Assembly: GCA_963770535.1 (NCBI GenBank)
Contig: CAVYPZ010000003.1
Span: 1,798,001 to 1,862,000 of the forward strand
Direction of reading: 5' to 3'
Source: RYN-230 sp963770535
GTDB lineage: Bacteria > Actinomycetota > Actinomycetes > Streptosporangiales > Streptosporangiaceae
DNA: 64,000 nucleotides
In this document: positions 44,686-53,654 of the stretch, in pieces
Position numbering within the stretch: position 1 is the first letter of the stretch
Layout of the letters: every line of letters starts with the position of its first letter
Notes under the pieces: generated by a model
Database searches by the model: none
Seen by the model: the letters and a program-made list of their open reading frames with translations, nothing else
Told to the model about the DNA's origin: nothing
Program-made: the position numbers and the translations under genes

Positions 44686-45675
44686 GTGCCTGCCACCGTG
44701 ACGGGCGCGGTCAGCCGGTATCTCGATCACCTCACGGTGGAGCGCGGGCTGGCCGTGCACACGCTGGCGGCCTACCGGCGTGACCTGCTCCGCTACCAGG
44801 CCATGCTGGCCGCCCGCGGCCGCACGGTGATCGGCGAGGTGACCACGGACGACGTGGCCGCGTTCCTGGCCGGGCTCCGCGAGGGGGACGAGGGCCACTC
44901 GCCGCTCGCGGCCAGTTCGGCGGGCCGGGCCGTGGTGGCGGTCCGCGGGCTGCACGCGTTCGCGGCCGCGGAAGGGCTGGCCGGATCCGACCCGGCCAGC
45001 CTGGTCCACCCGCCCGTCAGCCCGCGGAAGCTGCCCCGGGCCATCGGGGTGCCTGAGGTCGAGCGGTTGATCGCCGCTGCCGGCGCCGGTGACGACGACG
45101 GTGCAGCGCGCCCGCTCCGTGACCGGGCACTGCTCGAGCTGCTGTACGGGACGGGCGCCAGGATCTCCGAAGCGGTCGGGCTCGACGTGGACGACCTCGG
45201 CTTCGTGGCCCCGGAGGACACCGCCGGCCGGGCTGGCACGCTGCCGCAGGCACCCCCGGCTACCGTCCGGCTGGCCGGCAAGGGCGGCCGGGACCGTGTC
45301 GTGCCGGTCGGCCGGTACGCCCGCGAGGCGCTCGAGGCGTACCTGGTCCGGGCCAGGCCGGCGCTGGCGGCCGCAGCCCGCCGGGCGTCGGCCAGCCCGG
45401 CTGTGTTCCTGAACGCCCGGGGCGGGCGGCTAACCCGGCAGGGTGCCTGGGGGGTGCTGAAAGCGGCCGCGGACCGGGCCGGCCTGGGCGGGGTCTCCCC
45501 GCACACGCTGCGTCATTCCTACGCCACGCACCTGCTCGACGGCGGAGCGGACGTGCGCGTGGTCCAGGAGCTTCTCGGGCACGCCTCGGTGACCACCACG
45601 CAGATCTACACCATGGTGACGGTGGACAAGCTCCGTGAGGTGTACTCGACGGCCCATCCCCGCGCTCTCGGCTAG
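44686..45675 (+). CDS. xerD: Site-specific tyrosine recombinase XerD
   Basis: The 329-residue recombinase resolves chromosome dimers at dif with XerC. The N-terminal SAM-like domain (about 8-105) is followed by the catalytic domain with Arg in GTGARISEAVGL, Lys in LAGKGGRDRVVPV, HTLRHSYATHLLDGG, LGHASVTTTQIYT (Tyr nucleophile). The start is uncertain; GTG 44686 gives the usual length, with GTG 44698 as an alternative. A small insertion (APEDTAGRAGTLPQAPPA) sits in a loop of the catalytic domain. Location between ald and parA/scpA matches XerD rather than XerC. Confidence 0.92.
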   Translation: MPATVTGAVSRYLDHLTVERGLAVHTLAAYRRDLLRYQAMLAARGRTVIGEVTTDDVAAFLAGLREGDEGHSPLAASSAGRAVVAVRGLHAFAAAEGLAGSDPASLVHPPVSPRKLPRAIGVPEVERLIAAAGAGDDDGAARPLRDRALLELLYGTGARISEAVGLDVDDLGFVAPEDTAGRAGTLPQAPPATVRLAGKGGRDRVVPVGRYAREALEAYLVRARPALAAAARRASASPAVFLNARGGRLTRQGAWGVLKAAADRAGLGGVSPHTLRHSYATHLLDGGADVRVVQELLGHASVTTTQIYTMVTVDKLREVYSTAHPRALG

Positions 45676-45888
45676 GCCGGTCCCCGGAGGCGGCCGCCGC
45701 CTGCCTCCGCGGTGCTGGCCCCGGCGGCCGCGCGAGTCAATGACCGCCCCGCGCCGGCCCCGCGGGCCCGGGCTCATTGGGTGGTATTGGCTGGCGCTCC
45801 GGTGAGTCGGCTTGCCGGCGGGCAGGGCAGGCCCTAGAGTCCGGGTTCCAGCGGAGGTTTTGCCCAGTCCGCCGGGGAGGTGCAGCAG

Positions 45889-46764
45889 ATGGTAGCAGGG
45901 GCGCACTTGATTCATGCTGAACCAGGCTCCATTGGGCCCACGGGGCGGCCTGTGCCCGCCTTCCCTGATCCGGAACCCCTGCTTCAGCATGGTCCCGCGC
46001 GCATCGTCGCGGTCTGCAACCAGAAGGGCGGGGTGGGTAAGACCACCACCACTATCAACCTGGGCGCAGCGCTGGCCGAGAACGGGCGCCGGGTGCTGCT
46101 GGTGGACTTCGACCCGCAGGGCGCGCTGTCCGTCGGCCTGGGCATCCAGCCACACGAACTCGAGTACACGATTTACAACCTGCTGATGGAGCGCGGGCTG
46201 CGGGCGTCAGACGTGGTGTTCAAGACGCCGGTGAACGGGATGGACTTGCTGCCCAGCAACATCGACCTGTCGGGCGCCGAGGTGCAGCTGGTCCACGAGG
46301 TGGGGCGGGAGTTCGTGCTCGGCGGGGTGCTGGAGCCGGTACTGCCTGAGTACGACGTCGTCCTCATCGACTGCCAGCCTTCGCTGGGCCTGCTCACCGT
46401 GAATGCCCTGGCCTGCGCGGCCGGGGTGCTGGTCCCGCTGGAGTGCGAGTACTTCGCCATGCGCGGGGTGGCCCTGCTGCTGGAGACCATCGACAAGGTC
46501 TCGAGCAGGCTCAACCCGCGGCTCGGCATCGACGGGCTCCTCGCCACCATGTACGACTCCCGCACCCTGCACTCCCGCGAGGTTCTCGCCGAGGTCGTCA
46601 AGGGCTTCGGGGACAAGGTGTTCCACACGGTCATCAACCGCACCGTGCGGTTCCCCGACGCCACCGTCGCGGGCGAGCCGATCACCAGCTTCGACCCCTC
46701 ATCCACGGGGGCGAATTCCTACCGGGAGCTGGCGCGCGAGGTCCTCGACCGGTGGCGCCAGTGA
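45889..46764 (+). CDS. ParA-family ATPase beside scpA
   Basis: The 291-residue protein has the deviant Walker A NQKGGVGKTTTTINL, the A' motif LLVDFDPQGALS and Walker B VVLIDCQPSLGLLT. It is the ParA paralogue conserved next to scpAB in actinobacteria, distinct from the ParA of the origin-proximal parAB pair. GGGGAGG lies 8 nt before ATG 45889. A small ribbon-helix-helix-like gene follows, suggesting a DNA-binding partner. A role in chromosome organisation with ScpAB is plausible but inferred. Confidence 0.88.
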   Translation: MVAGAHLIHAEPGSIGPTGRPVPAFPDPEPLLQHGPARIVAVCNQKGGVGKTTTTINLGAALAENGRRVLLVDFDPQGALSVGLGIQPHELEYTIYNLLMERGLRASDVVFKTPVNGMDLLPSNIDLSGAEVQLVHEVGREFVLGGVLEPVLPEYDVVLIDCQPSLGLLTVNALACAAGVLVPLECEYFAMRGVALLLETIDKVSSRLNPRLGIDGLLATMYDSRTLHSREVLAEVVKGFGDKVFHTVINRTVRFPDATVAGEPITSFDPSSTGANSYRELAREVLDRWRQ

Positions 46765-46811
46765 CGCGTGCCGAGTGAAGCGCGGCGGGTGACGCGGGAA
46801 CGGGCACGCGA

Positions 46812-47141
46812 GTGGGCCGCGGGTCCCGTCCACGGCGGGTGAGCCTGCCGGGTGTCGCCGAGCTGATCCGGACGGCCACGCCGGGCCCGCCCGCACCGGG
46901 CCCGTCCACCGGGGACGGCCGTCAGGCCAGCGGCCGCGAAGCCCATCCCCAGAAGATCACCGTGTACCTGTCCGCCGCCGAGCTTCTCGAGCTCGAGCGG
47001 GCCCGGCTCGCGCTTCGCGCTTACGGCATTACCGTGGATCGTGGCAGGCTGGTGCGGGAGGCGCTCGCCGTGCTGCTGGCCGACCTGGACGCCGAGGGCA
47101 AGGCGAGCCTGCTGGCCGGGCGATTGCGAGATACTACGTGA
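46812..47141 (+). CDS. Small ribbon-helix-helix-like protein next to parA and scpA
   Basis: This 109-residue protein has a low-complexity first half and a C-terminal segment QKITVYLSAAELLELERARLALRAYGITVDRGRLVREALAVLLADL (quoted in parts: KITVYLSAAELLELE, VDRGRLVREALAVLL). The short strand followed by two helices matches the RHH/CopG DNA-binding fold. It is conserved between ParA and ScpA in related genomes. It may be the DNA-binding partner of the ParA ATPase. The GTG start at 46812 is tentative. Confidence 0.75.
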   Translation: MGRGSRPRRVSLPGVAELIRTATPGPPAPGPSTGDGRQASGREAHPQKITVYLSAAELLELERARLALRAYGITVDRGRLVREALAVLLADLDAEGKASLLAGRLRDTT

Positions 47142-47156
47142 GATGGCGGGCAGCCG

Positions 47157-48029
47157 GTGATGCATGCGGTGACAGCTGAACCCGGTGGTGAGGCTGCCCC
47201 GGGCCCCGGCCAGGGCGGGTTCGAGGTGCACCTCGACGTGTTCGAGGGTCCCTTCGACCTGCTCCTCGGCCTGATCTCCAAGCACAAGCTCGACATCACC
47301 GAGGTCGCCCTTTCCCAGGTGACGGACGAGTTCATCGCCTATATCCGGGCCCGGGCCGACGGCTGGGACCTGGATCAGGCCAGCTATTTCCTGCTGGTCG
47401 CGGCGACACTGCTGGACCTGAAGGCCGCGCGGCTGCTGCCAAGCGGCGAGGTGGAGGACGAGGAGGATCTCGCCCTGCTCGAGGCCCGGGACCTGCTGTT
47501 CGCCCGGCTGCTGCAGTACCGCGCCTACAAGGAGGTCGCGGCGGTCTTCGCGGGCCGGATGTCGGTCCAGGGACGCCGGTTCGCCCGGCGGGTGCCGATG
47601 GAACCACAGTTCGCCGAACTGCTCCCGGAGGTCCTCCTGGGCCTGGGCCCGGTCGAGTTCGCGGCGATCGCGGCGCGGGCCCTCACTCCCCGCCCGGTGC
47701 CCGAGGTATCCACTGAGCACCTGCACGCGCCGACCACCACCGTGCGCGAGCAGGCCGACATCCTGGTGGCGAAGCTCGGGCGGCTCGGCCGGGCGACGTT
47801 CCGCCGCCTGTCCGCGGACTGCTCGGGAACCTATGAGGTCGTGGCCCGGTTCCTGGCGCTGCTCGAGCTCTACCGGGAAGGTAACGTCTCGTTCGACCAG
47901 GTGACCCCCCTGGGGGAGCTGTACGTGACCTGGGTGGCCGTCCCGGGCTCTGATGCGGGAGCGGCCGGTCCGGGCGCTGACGCGGGAGTGCCCGGGGCTG
48001 GTGCCGAAGCCGAGGAGGAAGACGGGTGA
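47157..48029 (+). CDS. scpA: Segregation and condensation protein A
   Basis: The 290-residue kleisin has the N-terminal helix motif FEVHLDVFEGPFDLLLGLISKHKLDI, then YFLLVAATLLDLKAARLLP, and the C-terminal winged-helix end RFLALLELYREGNVSFDQ. With ScpB and SMC it forms the bacterial condensin. GTG 47157 is immediately followed by an in-frame ATG at 47160; either may be used. The last 30 residues are Gly/Ala/Glu-rich. scpB starts 4 bp after its stop. Confidence 0.93.
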   Translation: MMHAVTAEPGGEAAPGPGQGGFEVHLDVFEGPFDLLLGLISKHKLDITEVALSQVTDEFIAYIRARADGWDLDQASYFLLVAATLLDLKAARLLPSGEVEDEEDLALLEARDLLFARLLQYRAYKEVAAVFAGRMSVQGRRFARRVPMEPQFAELLPEVLLGLGPVEFAAIAARALTPRPVPEVSTEHLHAPTTTVREQADILVAKLGRLGRATFRRLSADCSGTYEVVARFLALLELYREGNVSFDQVTPLGELYVTWVAVPGSDAGAAGPGADAGVPGAGAEAEEEDG

Positions 48030-48033
48030 GAGC

Positions 48034-48827
48034 ATGGAGGACCAGCCGGTCCCGCCGGGGGATGATGGCGCCGCCCAGCCCGGGAACGGGACACGTCCCG
48101 CGGGCGGACAGGGCGGGCCGCAGGACGTGACGGCGGAGCACGGCAGCGGCCCGCTGGATGACCTGGCGGGGCCCGGGGCCGGCCGGCGGGCGGCGCCGCG
48201 GATCCCGGGGACGGCCCCCCGGATGAGCCGGCTGACAGCGGGGCGGGGCCGGCCAGGAGGGCAGACGGCCCCGGACTGCGGGCCAGCCTGGAGGCGATCC
48301 TGCTCGTGGTGGACGAGCCTGTGCCCGGAGATCGTCATCGCCCAGGTCCTCGAGCGTCCCCGCGGGGAGGTCGCGGTGGCCCTGCGGGAACTCGCCGCCG
48401 CCTACGACGCCGAGGAGCGTGGTTTCGACCTGCGTGAGGTGGCAGGGGGGCTGGCGCTATCTACACCCGGGCCGAGTGCGCGCCGGTGGTGGAGCGGTTC
48501 GTCCGGGACGGCCAGGAGGTCCGGCTGACCCAGGCCGCGCTGGAGACGCTGGCCGTGGTGGCCTACCGGCAGCCGGTGAACCGGGCCCGGGTGTCAGCGG
48601 TCCGCGGCGTCAACTGTGACAGCGTGCTGCGCACGCTCACCCTGCGTGGCCTGGTCGAGGAGGCCGGGACCGAGACTGAGACCGGCGCCATCCTCTACCG
48701 CACCACCGGGTACTTCCTGGAGCGGCTCGGCCTGGCCAGCCTGGAGGAGCTCCCCGATCTCGCCCCGTTCCTGCCGGAGCACGTCGAGGACGTCGAGGAT
48801 TCGGTTGATGAGCGCCAGGCACCCTGA
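48034..48827 (+). CDS. scpB: Segregation and condensation protein B, with about four frameshifts
   Basis: The winged-helix partner of ScpA is present but spread over three frames. ATG 48034 starts a low-complexity N-terminus. The frame changes between about 48150 and 48200, giving GLRASLEAILLVVDEPVP. It changes near 48328, giving EIVIAQVLERPRGEVAVAL and FDLREVAGG. Two shifts near 48441-48450 then lead to IYTRAECAPVVERFV, QAALETLAVVAYRQPV and ALRGVNCDS-like core (VRGVNCDSVLRTLTLRGLVEE). The end is ELPDLAPFLPEH. All conserved blocks are in order, so sequence error is more likely than true loss. It overlaps rluB by 20 bp. Confidence 0.82.
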
Positions 48828-49603
48828 AGACGACGATGTGCGCGACGACGAGGACCGGGACAGCCTGATCGACGTGCCTGGCGGCGTGCGGCTGCAGAAG
48901 GTGCTCGCCGCGGCGGGCGTGGGCAGCCGCCGGCACTGCGAGGAACTGATCGGCGAGGGCCGGGTCGAGGTGGACGGCGAGACCGTGCGCCGGTACGGCG
49001 CCCGGGTGGACCCGCAGCACCAGGTCATCCGGGTGGACGGGATGCGCATCCCGTCCCGCCAGGATCTGGTCTACCTCGCCCTGAACAAGCCCGCCGGGCG
49101 TCCTGACGACCATGTCGGATGACCGGGGGCGGCCGACGATCGCCGACTTCCTGGAGGAGTACCCGGAGCGGCTGTACCACGTGGGCCGCCTCGATTTCGA
49201 CACCGAGGGGCTGATGCTGCTGATGAACGACGGTGAACTGGCCCACCGGCTGGCCCATCCGAGCTACGGCGTGCTGAAGACCTACGTGGCCGACGTGCCC
49301 GGCCCGCTGCCCCGGGACGTCGGGCGGCGGCTGCTGTCCGGCGTCGAACTCGAGGACGGGGTGGCGAGCGCGGACAAGTTCCGGGTGGTCGAGCAGGCCG
49401 GGTCCCGGGCGCTGGTCGAACTGACCCTGCACGAAGGGCGCAAGCACATCGTGCGGCGCATGCTGGCCGACGTCGGCCACCCGGTCAGCAGGCTGGTCCG
49501 CACCCACGTGGGGCCCGTCGCGCTCGGGTCGCAGCGGCCCGGCACGACCCGCGCGCTGACCACCCGTGAGATAGGCGAGCTGTACGCGGCCGTCGGTCTG
49601 TAA
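48808..49603 (+). CDS. rluB: rRNA pseudouridine synthase (RsuA/RluB family), frameshifted once
   Basis: The protein has an S4 RNA-binding domain (VRLQKVLAAAGVGSRRHCEELI) and a catalytic domain with the invariant Asp in YHVGRLDFDTEGLMLL, plus HEGRKHIVRRML. It converts a uridine in rRNA to pseudouridine. The frame moves by +1 near 49097, inside LNKPAG|VLTTMSDDRGRP, the family's standard sequence. The uncorrected reading frame would stop at 49122. Position after scpB is typical. Confidence 0.88.
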
Positions 49604-49667
49604 CCTGGCGGGTAGCAGCGGGCCAGGAGGAAAGTCCCCGGATCTGACGGCGTGAAGGAGCAGGCTG

Positions 49668-50030
49668 GTGGCGGTCAGGGCGATCCGCGGCGCGGTCCAG
49701 GTGGACGCGAACGAGCGGGCGGCGATCCTCGAGGGCACGACCGAGCTCGTGACCGAGGTCATGTCGCGTAACAGCCTGGTCACTGACGACGTCATCAGCG
49801 TGGTGTTCACCGCCACCCCCGACCTCACCGCCGAGTTCCCGGCCCTGGCCGCCCGCAAGATCGGCTTCCAGGACGTCCCGCTGCTGTGCGGGACGGAGAT
49901 CGCCGTCCCGCACGCCCTGCCCCGGGTGGTACGGCTGATGATGCACATCGAGACCAGCAAGCCGCGCTCGGCCATGCAGCACGTCTACCTGCGCGGGGCC
50001 ACCGCGCTGCGGCTGGACATCGCCCAGTGA
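49668..50030 (+). CDS. aroH: Chorismate mutase AroH type
   Basis: The 120-residue trimeric chorismate mutase begins VRAIRGAVQVDANE and has TDDVISVVFTATPDLTAEFPA, Arg-containing VPLLCGTEIAVPHALPRVVRLMMH and a final VYLRGATALR, matching the Bacillus AroH fold. It makes prephenate from chorismate; tyrA directly downstream uses it. An AAGGAGCAGG sequence precedes GTG 49668. Its stop codon lies in the first unit of a 14-bp repeat. Confidence 0.93.
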   Translation: MAVRAIRGAVQVDANERAAILEGTTELVTEVMSRNSLVTDDVISVVFTATPDLTAEFPALAARKIGFQDVPLLCGTEIAVPHALPRVVRLMMHIETSKPRSAMQHVYLRGATALRLDIAQ

Positions 50031-50066
50031 GATCAGCACAGTGAGATCAGCACAGTGAGATCAGCA
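50025..50066 (+). repeat. Three perfect 14-bp repeats across the aroH stop and tyrA upstream region
   Basis: CAGTGAGATCAGCA occurs three times without change at 50025-50038, 50039-50052 and 50053-50066. The first copy contains the aroH stop codon (50028-50030), and tyrA starts at GTG 50069. The expansion has moved the two coding regions apart. Confidence 0.95.
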
Positions 50067-50068
50067 CC

Positions 50069-51210
50069 GTGACCTCACCGGCCAGCGTCATCGTGATCGG
50101 GACCGGGCTGATCGGGACCTCGGTCGCGCTCGCGCTGCGCCCCAGCGGGCGTGACCGTGTGGCTGGCCGACTCCGATCCGGCCGCAGCCCGGCTGGCCGC
50201 CGACATCGGGGCGGGCACGGTGCTGGCCGGTGACGTGCCCCCGGGGCCGCCGCCCGGCGGGCCCGCCGACGTGGCCGTGCTCGCCGTGCCCCCGCAGGCC
50301 GTGGCGCCGACGCTGGCCCGCGCCCAGGCGGCCGGGCTGGCCCGCTGGTACACCGACGTGGCCAGCGTGAAGGCGCTGCCGGTCGGGCAGGCCCGGGCGG
50401 CGGGCTGTGACATGGCCTCGTTCGTGCCCGGGCACCCGCTGTCCGGCCGGGAGCGGTCCGGGCCGGCCGCGGCCCGCGCGGACCTGTTCCTCGGCCGCCC
50501 CTGGGTGATCTGCCCCGGGCCGCCGGTCCCGGCCGCGGGCCTCGCGGCCATCAGGGGCCTGGCCCGGGCCTGCGGCGCCGAGCCCGCCGAGGTCAGCGCG
50601 GCCGAGCACGACCGGTGGGTGGCCCTGGTCTCGCACGCGCCCCACGTGCTGTCCGCGGCCATGGCGGCCCGGCTGGCCGACGCCAGCGACGGGGCGCTGT
50701 CCCTCGCGGGCCAGGGACTGCGTGACGTGACCCGGATCGCGGCGGGTGACACCGGGCTGTGGACCCAGATCCTGGCGGCCAACGCGGCCCCGGTCGCCGG
50801 CGTGCTCGCGGCCGTGGCGGCCGACCTGGCGGCGGTGGCCGAGGCGCTGGCCGACACCGCGCATGCCCCGGGCTCTGATCACGGAGCCGGCACCGGGCGG
50901 CGCCGGCCAGGACCTCAAGGTCCTCGCCGCCCTCCTGGAACAGGGCGGCGCCGGGGTGGCGAGGATCCCGGGCAAGCGCGGCGCGCCCGCCCGGGCCGAG
51001 GCGGCCGTGCAGGTCGTGATCCCCGACCGGCCCGGTGAGCTCGCCCGGCTGTTCCGCGCTGCGGGCGAGGCCGGGGTCAACATCGAGGACATCGGCATCG
51101 AGCATTCCCCTGGCCTGCCGGTCGGCGTGGCCGAGCTGACGGTCCACCCCGAGGCTGTCGGGCGGCTGACCGAGGCGCTCGCGGCCAATGGATGGCCTGT
51201 GCGCAGGTAG
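50069..51210 (+). CDS. tyrA: Prephenate dehydrogenase with C-terminal ACT domain, frameshifted twice
   Basis: The N-terminal NAD fold starts SVIVIGTGLIGTSVALALR. The frame then moves near 50140 to continue GVTVWLADSDPAAARLAADIG, with DVASVKALP, FVPGHPLSGRERSGP and the catalytic His in LVSHAPHVLSAAMAA. Near 50900 it moves again to LITEPAPGGAGQDLKVLAALLEQ and an ACT domain (VQVVIPDRPGELARLF, GVNIEDIGIEHSPG), which would sense an aromatic amino acid. It makes 4-hydroxyphenylpyruvate from prephenate. The start and ends fit one gene. Confidence 0.86.
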
Positions 51211-51239
51211 CGCTGTGCCTCGGCGGCTCTGTGCGCCGG

Positions 51240-51245
51240 TAGCAT
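51240..51245 (+). promoter_or_regulatory. TAGCAT -10-like hexamer, possible leaderless start of cmk
   Basis: TAGCAT ends 7 nt before the cmk GTG at 51253, with no ribosome binding site. The spacing is the same as for the DMT permease gene and close to that for polA. Confidence 0.45.
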
Positions 51246-51252
51246 CACCCTC

Positions 51253-51942
51253 GTGACCGACTGTCTCATTATCGCCGTGGACGGCCCCGCCGGGTCCGGC
51301 AAATCCAGCGCCGCCCGCGGCGTCGCCCGTGGCCTGGGCCTGCGCTACCTGGACACCGGGGCCATGTACCGCGCCCTGACCTGGTGGATGCTCAGCCGCG
51401 GCGTGCCGGTGAACGATGCCGAGGCGGTGGCCGGCCGCGCGCGGGAGCCGGTCATCGAGGTGAGCACCGACCCCGGCGACCCGGCCGTCAGCGTGGACGG
51501 CACCGAGGTGACCGCCCCGATCCGGACCCGCGAGGTGTCCAACGCGGTCAGCGCCGTCGCGTCGGTCCCCGAGGTACGCGCGCGCCTGGTGGCCATGCAG
51601 CAGGACATCATCGCCCGGGCCTGCGCCAGTGCCGCCGGAATCGTCGCCGAGGGCCGGGACATCGGTACCGTCGTCGCCCCGGGCGCCCCGGTCAAGGTGT
51701 ACCTGACCGCGAGCGATGCCATCCGCGCCGAGCGCCGCAGCGCCGACCTGGCCGCCGACCCGGCCGCCACGGTGGCGCTGACCCAGGCCGAGCAGCAGCG
51801 CCGGGACCAGGCCGACGCGGCCCAGATGGCGAAGGCCCGGGACGCCGTGCTGATCGATTCCAGCGCCCTGAACCTGGATGAGGTCATCAGCGTGATCGAG
51901 GGCCTGGCCCGCGAGCAGGCCGACGCGGCGTGGTCGCGGTGA
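51253..51942 (+). CDS. cmk: Cytidylate kinase
   Basis: The 229-residue kinase phosphorylates CMP and dCMP. It has the P-loop IIAVDGPAGSGKSSAARGVA, GLRYLDTGAMYRALTWW, the CMP-binding IRTREVSNAVSAVASVPEVR, VAEGRDIGTVVAP and the lid ASDAIRAERRSADLA. Full length. It overlaps the der start by 4 bp (GTGA at 51939-51942), so the pair is co-translated. Confidence 0.95.
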   Translation: MTDCLIIAVDGPAGSGKSSAARGVARGLGLRYLDTGAMYRALTWWMLSRGVPVNDAEAVAGRAREPVIEVSTDPGDPAVSVDGTEVTAPIRTREVSNAVSAVASVPEVRARLVAMQQDIIARACASAAGIVAEGRDIGTVVAPGAPVKVYLTASDAIRAERRSADLAADPAATVALTQAEQQRRDQADAAQMAKARDAVLIDSSALNLDEVISVIEGLAREQADAAWSR

Positions 51943-53516
51943 CCGGGCACGCGTCCGCCCGCGGCGGCGGCAACGGCGCTGGCCACGAGGGCGGTGACTA
52001 CGACGGCGGTGACTACGGCGCGGGCGATTACGGCGCGGGCGATTACGGCGGCGCCGGCTACGGGGACGGGGACTACTGGGCCGGGGGCGGCGACGCCGGC
52101 GCCGGCGACGGCCGGCCCGACGTCCGTGTCCCGGTGCTCGCGGTCGTCGGACGGCCCAACGTCGGCAAGTCCACCCTGGTCAACCGCATCCTGGGCAGCA
52201 GGCAGGCCGTGGTCCAGGACGTTCCGGGAGTGACGAGGGACCGGGTCACCTACGACGCCTCCTGGCGGGGCCGCGCGTTCACGGTGGTGGACACCGGCGG
52301 CTGGGAGCCGTTCCCGGGCGCCGACGAGGGCCAGCAGCGGCGGGAACTGGCGGAACAGGTCACCGCGCAGGCCCGGGTGGCCGTGGAGGCCGCCGACGCG
52401 GTGCTGTTCGTGCTCGACGCCGTCGTCGGGGTCACCGACGCCGACGATGCCGTCGCCGCCGTGCTCAGGCGGTCCGGGAAACCGGTTGTCGTTGCGGCGA
52501 ACAAGGTGGACGACGCCATTGCGGAACCTGCCGCTACGGCCCTGTGGTCGCTCGGCCTGGGCGAGCCCCAGCCGGTCAGCGCGCTGCATGGGCGGGGGAG
52601 CGGCGATCTGCTGGACGCGGTGCTCGACGCGCTGCCGGAAACCCCGCGTGAGCTGATCGGCGAGACGGGGGGGCCCCGGCGGGTGGCCCTCATCGGCCGG
52701 CCCAACGTGGGAAAGTCCAGCCTCCTGAACAAGCTCGCCGGGCAGACCCGGGTGCTGGTGGACGAGGTGGCCGGGACGACCCGCGACCCGGTGGACGAGC
52801 TGATCGAGCTGGGCGGCACCACCTGGCGGTTCGTGGATACGGCCGGGATCCGCCGGCGGGCCAGCCAGAACCAGGGCGCGGATTTCTACGCCGCGCTGCG
52901 CACCGCCGGGGCGCTGGAGCGGGCCGAGGTGGCCGTGCTCCTGGTGGACGCGAGTGAGCCGCTCACCGAGCAGGACCTGCGGATCATCTCGATGGTCATC
53001 GACGCGGGCCGGGCCCTGGTCATCGCCTACAACAAGTGGGACCTGGTCGATGAGGACCGGCGGCTGCAGCTGGACCGGGAAATCGACCGGCAGCTGCACA
53101 CCGCGCGCTGGGCACCGCGGGTCAACATCTCCGCGAAGACCGGGCGGCATGTGGACCGGCTGGTGCCCGCGATCGAGCAGGCCCTGGAGAGCTGGGAGGC
53201 CCGGGTGCCCACCGGGCGGCTGAACGCCTGGGTGAACGAGGTCGTCGCGGCCACCCCGCCGCCGTCCCGGGGCGGCAGGCAGCCCCGGATCATGTTCGCG
53301 ACCCAGGCAGGCATCCGGCCGCCCCATTTCGTGCTGTTCACCACCGGCTTCCTGGAGGCGGGCTACCGCCGCTTCCTCGAGCGCCGGCTGCGTGAGGAGT
53401 TCGGGTTCGAGGGGAGCCCGATCCGCCTGTCGCTGCGGCTGCGCGAGCGGCGCGCCGGGGCGGCCCGGGGTGGCGCAGGCCCCCGGCGCGGCGCGCGGGC
53501 CCGCCGGGAAGGCTGA
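51939..53516 (+). CDS. der: Ribosome biogenesis GTPase Der (EngA)
   Basis: The 525-residue protein has two GTPase domains, each with G1 (VVGRPNVGKSTLVN, LIGRPNVGKSSLLN), G3 (DTGGWE, DTAGI) and G4 (NKVD, NKWD), then a C-terminal KH-like domain (PPHFVLFTTG). It acts in 50S subunit assembly. The first 55 residues are a Gly/Tyr/Asp-rich repeat tail not found in the core family. GTG 51939 overlaps the cmk stop; GTG 51930 is an alternative three codons upstream. A basic tail closes the protein. Confidence 0.94.
   Translation: MTGHASARGGGNGAGHEGGDYDGGDYGAGDYGAGDYGGAGYGDGDYWAGGGDAGAGDGRPDVRVPVLAVVGRPNVGKSTLVNRILGSRQAVVQDVPGVTRDRVTYDASWRGRAFTVVDTGGWEPFPGADEGQQRRELAEQVTAQARVAVEAADAVLFVLDAVVGVTDADDAVAAVLRRSGKPVVVAANKVDDAIAEPAATALWSLGLGEPQPVSALHGRGSGDLLDAVLDALPETPRELIGETGGPRRVALIGRPNVGKSSLLNKLAGQTRVLVDEVAGTTRDPVDELIELGGTTWRFVDTAGIRRRASQNQGADFYAALRTAGALERAEVAVLLVDASEPLTEQDLRIISMVIDAGRALVIAYNKWDLVDEDRRLQLDREIDRQLHTARWAPRVNISAKTGRHVDRLVPAIEQALESWEARVPTGRLNAWVNEVVAATPPPSRGGRQPRIMFATQAGIRPPHFVLFTTGFLEAGYRRFLERRLREEFGFEGSPIRLSLRLRERRAGAARGGAGPRRGARARREG
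51990..52079 (+). repeat. Six 15-bp units encoding a GDY-rich tail of Der
   Basis: Six in-frame 15-bp units encode GGDYD, GGDYG, AGDYG, AGDYG, GAGYG and DGDYW. The third and fourth are identical in DNA apart from frame-neutral edges. The tail is Gly/Asp/Tyr-rich and probably disordered. Confidence 0.88.
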
Positions 53517-53568
53517 GCCTGCCCAGCCCGGCACCCGCTCACGCCCACGCCCACGCCGGGAAGGCTGA

Positions 53569-53625
53569 ACCGGCCGCCCTCCCCCCGGGGGCCGCGCCGA
53601 GCGCGTTTCGGGGAGGGCGGCCGGT
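53569..53625. terminator. Bidirectional hairpin between der and the ATPase gene
   Basis: ACCGGCCGCCCTCCCC (53569-53584) is the exact reverse complement of 53610-53625, with a 25-base loop. It lies between two converging genes, so it probably ends both transcripts. Confidence 0.7.
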
Positions 53626-53654
53626 GACTCATGGCCGGCGGTCCGCGCCGGGCG

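Noticed and set aside
49610..49665. AGGAGGAAAGTCC before aroH as part of an RNase P-like RNA
   Set aside because: Only one short word resembles RNase P RNA; there is no room for the rest of the molecule, and the purine-rich words fit ribosome binding for aroH.
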